The notes under the pieces: generated by a model
Told to the model about the DNA's origin: nothing
Database searches by the model: none
What the model saw: only the letters and a program-made list of their open reading frames with translations
Shown here: positions 14,881 to 18,802 of the stretch, piece after piece
Layout: each line of letters begins with the position of its first letter
Numbering within the stretch: the first letter of the stretch is position 1
Position numbers and translations under genes: made by a program
Source of the DNA: Atribacteria bacterium SCGC AAA255-N14
GTDB lineage: Bacteria; Atribacterota; JS1; SB-45; 34-128
DNA length: 18,802 nucleotides
Assembly (NCBI GenBank): GCA_000405345.1
Contig: ASPC01000035.1
Span: 1 to 18,802, forward strand
Direction: 5' to 3'

Positions 14881-16194
14881 TTATTTTTTAGCAGAAACAG
14901 ATAGAGATTTTAGGTAGATATGAGGAAATTTGTATTTTCCTTCTATCCATTTGGATTTATCCCCTAAAGCAGCTATACTTTTTAGTTCTTCTATGGCATT
15001 GCCGGCAATCATCACATTTTTAACCCGACCTACTATCTTTCCCTTTTCTATCTTGTAACCCAGCTGTACATTATTAGAGAAGGCTCCACTTATTATATTT
15101 CCCTGTCCCAGCCCAAGAACCTGGTCGATGATTATCCCTTCTTTTATATCTTTAATCATTTCGGAAAACGATACTTTTCCTTCCTCCATTGCTAAATTAC
15201 TTATACTAGGGGCAGGTTCGCTTTGTGAGCCGGCTCTCAAACCATTTCCGGTACTCTCAACCCCGGCCATTCCCGCTGTTTGCAAATCATAATAAAAATT
15301 CTTAATCTTCCCCTTTTTTACCAAGGGAATCCGTTTCATCTCTACTCCTTCATCATCAAAAGGAGCACTCCCTAAAGCAAAATTTATAGTGCCATCACTA
15401 TATAGAGTCAACAGATCACTCCATAATTTCTTATTTTTCTGGGCAGCTAACGGTGAAATCTTCTTCAAGACCATCTTTCCGTTTAACCCGCTGATTATGG
15501 GAAGAATTAAAACCAACGCTGCCTTGGGGGTAAAGATAACCGGCATCTTCCCGCTTTCTACAGGGACAATTTTCTCTCCCCATTTTAAATTTTCAATTAT
15601 CTCAGAGGTCAATTCTTCAAGCTCGAGATTGTCTTTCCCGAATTCAAGAGAAGAATAAACCATTAACATATCTTGATTTTTTATTTTTTGAACCATCACC
15701 GAATAAGCAATCGCCGTCTTACTATAGGAAAAATTACCTCCCCGAGAATTAAAATATTCTACCTCACTATAATCTTTTAAAATAGTTACATCACAACGTA
15801 ATTTTCGGTCAAAATCTTTTACTCTTCCTAAAATATCTTCGCCAATCTTAACCATCTCTTCTATGCTTTTATCTTCTACTTTTCTGTCATATATATTTAT
15901 CTTTCTTTTCTTACTTCTTTTGGCTTCTTCTGGGAAATCAAAAGACGCTTTTGCCCCAAATTCAGAGGTAGCCGCTGCTTTTTCAACCATTAAATCAAAG
16001 CCTTCACTTCCTGTAGATGAAGAGAATCCTATCCTTCCTTTGTTTACTACTCGTAAGGCCTTCCCCTCACTCTCAGAAATATCGATCGATTTTAATCTAT
16101 TTACTTCAAAATTTACCGGAATAGTTTTGCTCTTAACTTTAAATAGTTCGGCTGAGTCTACTTCTTTGCAGGCTTGCTGTAACAATTTTTCCAT
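14881..16194 (-). CDS. pmbA: TldD/PmbA-family metalloprotease-associated subunit, PmbA (TldE) type
   Basis: PmbA (TldE) pairs with TldD to form a cytoplasmic protease that cleaves unfolded or modified peptides. The 437-residue protein has normal family length and lacks the HExxxH zinc motif, as expected for the non-catalytic partner. The ends fit the family: an N-terminal RLKSIDISESEGKALRVV block, and a C-terminal QVLGLGQGNIISGAFSNNV stretch followed by GKIVGRVKNVMIAGN. Its ATG lies one base after the tldD stop, so the pair is translationally coupled. Confidence 0.9.
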   Translation of the reverse strand: MEKLLQQACKEVDSAELFKVKSKTIPVNFEVNRLKSIDISESEGKALRVVNKGRIGFSSSTGSEGFDLMVEKAAATSEFGAKASFDFPEEAKRSKKRKINIYDRKVEDKSIEEMVKIGEDILGRVKDFDRKLRCDVTILKDYSEVEYFNSRGGNFSYSKTAIAYSVMVQKIKNQDMLMVYSSLEFGKDNLELEELTSEIIENLKWGEKIVPVESGKMPVIFTPKAALVLILPIISGLNGKMVLKKISPLAAQKNKKLWSDLLTLYSDGTINFALGSAPFDDEGVEMKRIPLVKKGKIKNFYYDLQTAGMAGVESTGNGLRAGSQSEPAPSISNLAMEEGKVSFSEMIKDIKEGIIIDQVLGLGQGNIISGAFSNNVQLGYKIEKGKIVGRVKNVMIAGNAIEELKSIAALGDKSKWIEGKYKFPHIYLKSLSVSAKK

Positions 16195-16195
16195 C

Positions 16196-17566
16196 TTACT
16201 TACCCCCCACCACTACTTTTTTTATCCTGAGGTGGGGACTACCAAAAGACACAGGCAGAGGACCTTGCCCTGCTTTCCCGCATCCCCCGCCTGATTCAAT
16301 CATCTTTAAATCATTTCCTACACCCTCAATGTTAAGAAGGGTGGTAAATAAATTTCCACTCAATACTACATCTTTAACCGGTTCGGTAATCTTTCCATCT
16401 CTTATCATAAAACCTTCCCCGGCACTAAAAGTAAACATCTCAAAAGTAGTCATCCCCCCATAGCAGTCCTTGGCATAAATTCCTTTCTTTATTCCGGATA
16501 ATAAATCTTTAAAAGGAGTATCTCCATTTTCGATATAAGTATTGGTCATTCGAACAATAGGTTTAAAACGATAATTAAGGGCACGGGCATTTCCGGTTGG
16601 TTCTTCCCCCATTTTAGCAGCAGTCTCCCGTGAATGTAATCTGCCTGTCAGGATTCCCTCTTTTATCAGATAATTTTTCCTGGTCATAACTCCTTCATCA
16701 TCATATTTGGCAGAACCTAATAAATCCGGGATAGAACCATCGTCAACTACATTAAGTTTGGGTGAGCCAAATTTCTTCCCTAATTTCATTAAAGCGCTCA
16801 TCCTCTCGTCTTCATATAAAAAATCAGCTTCACTAAGATGTCCAAAGGCCTCATGGATAAAAACCCCGGCTAATGTCTGATCTAAAATAACCGTATATTC
16901 CCCGCCTTCCACCGGCTGAGCCTTAAGAAGATTGACTGCCCGAAAAACTGCTTTTTGTGCTTTGGTAGAAATTCTTTCCATTATTTTAAAACCCTTGGTA
17001 GTTCCAACACTTTCACTGGCTAGCTGAACATTGTCCCCCTCCCGGGCTATGGCTGTAAAGTGCACACTTAAAAACGGTTTTTCCTGTTCGATGTAGCTGC
17101 CTTCCGAATTGGCAAAATAAGTAGTAGAAAATCTGTCGGTATAGATTACATTAGAGGATTGAATCAAAGGATTAGATTTCATAATTATACTATTATAATT
17201 TTCCATTAAATTTTTCTTTTCTCTTAAACTTACCTGACGAAAATCCTTATCTAATTCCCGCTTAATTATTTCCACAACTGGCGAAATAACAGCTAATTTG
17301 CTTTCTTCTTTGCCAATCAAACTCGCTACCTCTATTGCCTCTATAACTTTCTTTTCTAAATTATCAAACTGATTAAAGGAAACAAAGCCCCATCCCCCTT
17401 TTACCAGGACACGAACATTTCCTCCTGTCTGTTGGGAACAATTTATCTTTTCTAACTTCTTCCCTTGAAAATGAATGGTAGTGGCTTCTTTCTTTTCCGC
17501 CCTTATCTCAATATAATCTGCTTTATTCTTTTTATCTTCTAATACCTTTTCTAAAATCTCTCTCAC
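16196..17566 (-). CDS. tldD: TldD metalloprotease catalytic subunit
   Basis: TldD carries the zinc site of the TldD/TldE peptidase. The 456-residue protein shows the family motif HEAFGH (238-243) followed by LSEADFL, the block DDEGVMTRKNYLIKEG, and the C-terminal GGGCGKAGQGPLPVSFGSPHL segment, all typical. The N-terminal region (EIRAEKKEATTIHFQG) is also standard. In known systems the complex processes modified peptides (microcin B17) or the antitoxin CcdA; no such substrate gene was seen here. The gene stands 26 bases after the YhaM-like gene and one base before pmbA. Confidence 0.94.
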   Translation of the reverse strand: MREILEKVLEDKKNKADYIEIRAEKKEATTIHFQGKKLEKINCSQQTGGNVRVLVKGGWGFVSFNQFDNLEKKVIEAIEVASLIGKEESKLAVISPVVEIIKRELDKDFRQVSLREKKNLMENYNSIIMKSNPLIQSSNVIYTDRFSTTYFANSEGSYIEQEKPFLSVHFTAIAREGDNVQLASESVGTTKGFKIMERISTKAQKAVFRAVNLLKAQPVEGGEYTVILDQTLAGVFIHEAFGHLSEADFLYEDERMSALMKLGKKFGSPKLNVVDDGSIPDLLGSAKYDDEGVMTRKNYLIKEGILTGRLHSRETAAKMGEEPTGNARALNYRFKPIVRMTNTYIENGDTPFKDLLSGIKKGIYAKDCYGGMTTFEMFTFSAGEGFMIRDGKITEPVKDVVLSGNLFTTLLNIEGVGNDLKMIESGGGCGKAGQGPLPVSFGSPHLRIKKVVVGGK

Positions 17567-17592
17567 TATTTTTTCTCCTTTGAATGCTTTTT

Positions 17593-18594
17593 CTAATCTT
17601 CTTCCGTTTCACTTATTTTATCTTTTAATATTATTTCTTCGTCTAAATAAACCGGTCTCTCTAACCACCAAATCCACTTACTCCACTTTTCATTAAAATT
17701 TCCACTTTCTTCTTTTATGTTTATAAAACCACTTATTTTGGCCTCTATTTCATCAGCATAATGAAGAGCAATAGCAGTTAATATGCTGGGGAGTTTTGGT
17801 GAGCCGAATTCAAAATGACCGTGATGACTTAAGAGAGTATGTTTTATCATTAATTCTAAATCCGGAGGAAAATTATCCAAACTCTTTATTTTTTGGTCAA
17901 TCATCTCCAACCCTATAGCAATATGACCTAAAAGTTTGCCTTCATCGGTATATTCAATTACTCTGTCATAAGTATATTCTCTAACTTTGCCTATATCATG
18001 GAGTAGAGCCATAGTTATCAAAAAGTCACGATTTACCTCTTTGTAAATATCACCTACTGTTTCACAAATCCTGACTAAATTACAGGTGTGTTCGAGCAAA
18101 CCTCCAAGATAAGGCTGGTGTACTTTTGTAGCCGCCGGGGCTTTTTTAAATTTTTCTACAAATTCCTGGTCGTCAAAAAAAGTCTTTAATAACCTCTTTA
18201 AATAAATATTTTTCATTGATTCTATATTTGAATATACTATACCCATCAGTTTATCTAAATCTTTTTTTGATTGGGGCAAATAATCTGAATAATCTAAATC
18301 CAGGGGGGCGGTTTCGGTAAGAGAAGAAACTGTTGCCTGAAGGGTCCCGTCACTTTTCTTTCTGGTTACGTGTCCTTGGACTCGGGCAAATTCAATCTTG
18401 CCCAGCTCTTCTACTTTAGCTGAAGAAACATCCCAATTTATAGCTTCAATTTCTCCGGTCTTATCGGCAATTTTAAAAAACATATCTATGGTTCTTTTAT
18501 CCCGTCTTACTTTAAACTCTTTATTTTTTAATAAAAAAACATCATTAATCTGTGTATTCAAACTTAAATCAGTCACCATTTGTTTTTTAACCAA
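17593..18594 (-). CDS. YhaM-type 3'-5' exoribonuclease (OB-fold plus HD domain)
   Basis: YhaM-family enzymes degrade RNA and single-stranded DNA from the 3' end. The 333-residue protein has an N-terminal OB-fold nucleic-acid-binding domain (about 10-95) and an HD-type metal-dependent domain (about 160-290). Visible metal-site residues are His169 (LLEHT), His199-Asp200 in HDIGK, His224 (GHIAIG), His257-258 (LLSHHGH) and Asp281 (HYADEIEAK). The start is TTG at 18594, with AAAGGAG nine bases upstream; the first ATG, five codons later, is too far from it. It is the first gene of an operon with tldD and pmbA. Confidence 0.9.
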   Translation of the reverse strand: MVKKQMVTDLSLNTQINDVFLLKNKEFKVRRDKRTIDMFFKIADKTGEIEAINWDVSSAKVEELGKIEFARVQGHVTRKKSDGTLQATVSSLTETAPLDLDYSDYLPQSKKDLDKLMGIVYSNIESMKNIYLKRLLKTFFDDQEFVEKFKKAPAATKVHQPYLGGLLEHTCNLVRICETVGDIYKEVNRDFLITMALLHDIGKVREYTYDRVIEYTDEGKLLGHIAIGLEMIDQKIKSLDNFPPDLELMIKHTLLSHHGHFEFGSPKLPSILTAIALHYADEIEAKISGFINIKEESGNFNEKWSKWIWWLERPVYLDEEIILKDKISETEED

Positions 18595-18683
18595 AACACT
18601 TCACTCCTTTTTTAAAAATTCTGAGGTCTTTATCATTGAACATAAATATTCGTTATATTTTTAGTTAAAATTAAATTTGTTTT

Positions 18684-18713
18684 ATTATATAATATTTTAT
18701 TCTCTTTAGGAAA
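18684..18713 (-). promoter_or_regulatory. Candidate promoter of the yhaM-like/tldD/pmbA operon
   Basis: On the - strand a perfect TATAAT (18689-18684) is preceded after 18 bases by a weak -35 box, TTTCCT (18713-18708). It implies an untranslated leader of about 80-90 bases. The -35 box would lie at the inner edge of the right copy of the 95-bp repeat. Confidence 0.3.
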
Positions 18714-18802
18714 TCTTTTAGTTAAAGGGTTATAAATACCTTTAAAGATTAGACATTTAAAATAACAAAAAGCATAATTTAGAGAATCAGTTCTTTTAAA
18801 AA
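18708..18802 (-). repeat. 95-bp inverted repeat, right copy (reaches the window end)
   Basis: Exact reverse complement of 7119-7213. On the + strand it carries the last codons of the etfB remnant (GNLLVKGL and stop) without the rest of that gene, so it is a displaced fragment. The match runs to the last base available. Confidence 0.95.

Noticed and set aside
15863..16294. 143-codon + strand frame across the tldD/pmbA boundary
   Set aside because: Antisense to two strongly conserved genes; composition is the mirror of those genes.
1..18802. CRISPR array, tRNA, rRNA, intact transposase
   Set aside because: No regularly spaced direct repeats, cloverleaf, rRNA core or transposase motif was seen on either strand.

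Overview
The window looks like chromosomal DNA from an AT-rich, probably anaerobic, carbohydrate-fermenting bacterium. The sugar ABC transporter genes, GlcNAc catabolism genes, GntR and ROK proteins, an EtfB remnant and a YhaM-type nuclease suggest a Firmicutes-, Thermotogota- or Atribacterota-like lineage. No rRNA, tRNA or phylogenetic marker is present, so this is only an impression. Shine-Dalgarno sites are strong and three of the starts are TTG. Many genes are broken, so the locus appears to be rearranging.

Region 1 (1-7060, + strand) is an amino-sugar catabolic stretch. It opens with the tail of a probable Gfo/Idh/MocA oxidoreductase and a TIM-barrel sugar isomerase/epimerase. A decayed copy of the nag unit follows: the first third of a ROK-like gene joined to a frameshifted nagB, with the rest of ROK and all of nagA deleted. 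An intact alpha/beta hydrolase, a broken beta-propeller gene and a 50-bp leftover of the isomerase 3' end come next. The intact unit is ROK-like kinase, nagA and nagB. The layout fits a tandem duplication in which each copy lost different parts. Together NagA and NagB convert GlcNAc-6-P to GlcN-6-P and then to fructose-6-P plus ammonia; the ROK protein is the likely kinase.

Region 2 (7061-8169) is a junction: a bidirectional hairpin, a truncated and frameshifted etfB, and a noncoding stretch. A perfect 95-bp segment (7119-7213) recurs in inverted orientation at the very end of the window (18708-18802).

Region 3 (8170-13881, - strand) is one probable operon read from a GntR/UTRA regulator: gntR, a ROK sugar kinase, a UPF0309-type SIS protein, an 18-codon ORF, a CUT1 solute-binding protein and two permeases. 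There is no ATPase gene. A palindrome over the gntR promoter is a good operator candidate. With the convergent nagA-nagB next door, the natural reading is uptake and phosphorylation of an amino sugar, though the ligand is not shown by the sequence.

Region 4 (about 14034-14880) holds the remnant of a winged-helix, replication-protein-like gene and a hairpin region. Region 5 (14881-18594, - strand) is a housekeeping-like operon: a YhaM-type OB/HD 3'-5' exoribonuclease, TldD and PmbA. I found no CRISPR array, phage module or intact transposase.
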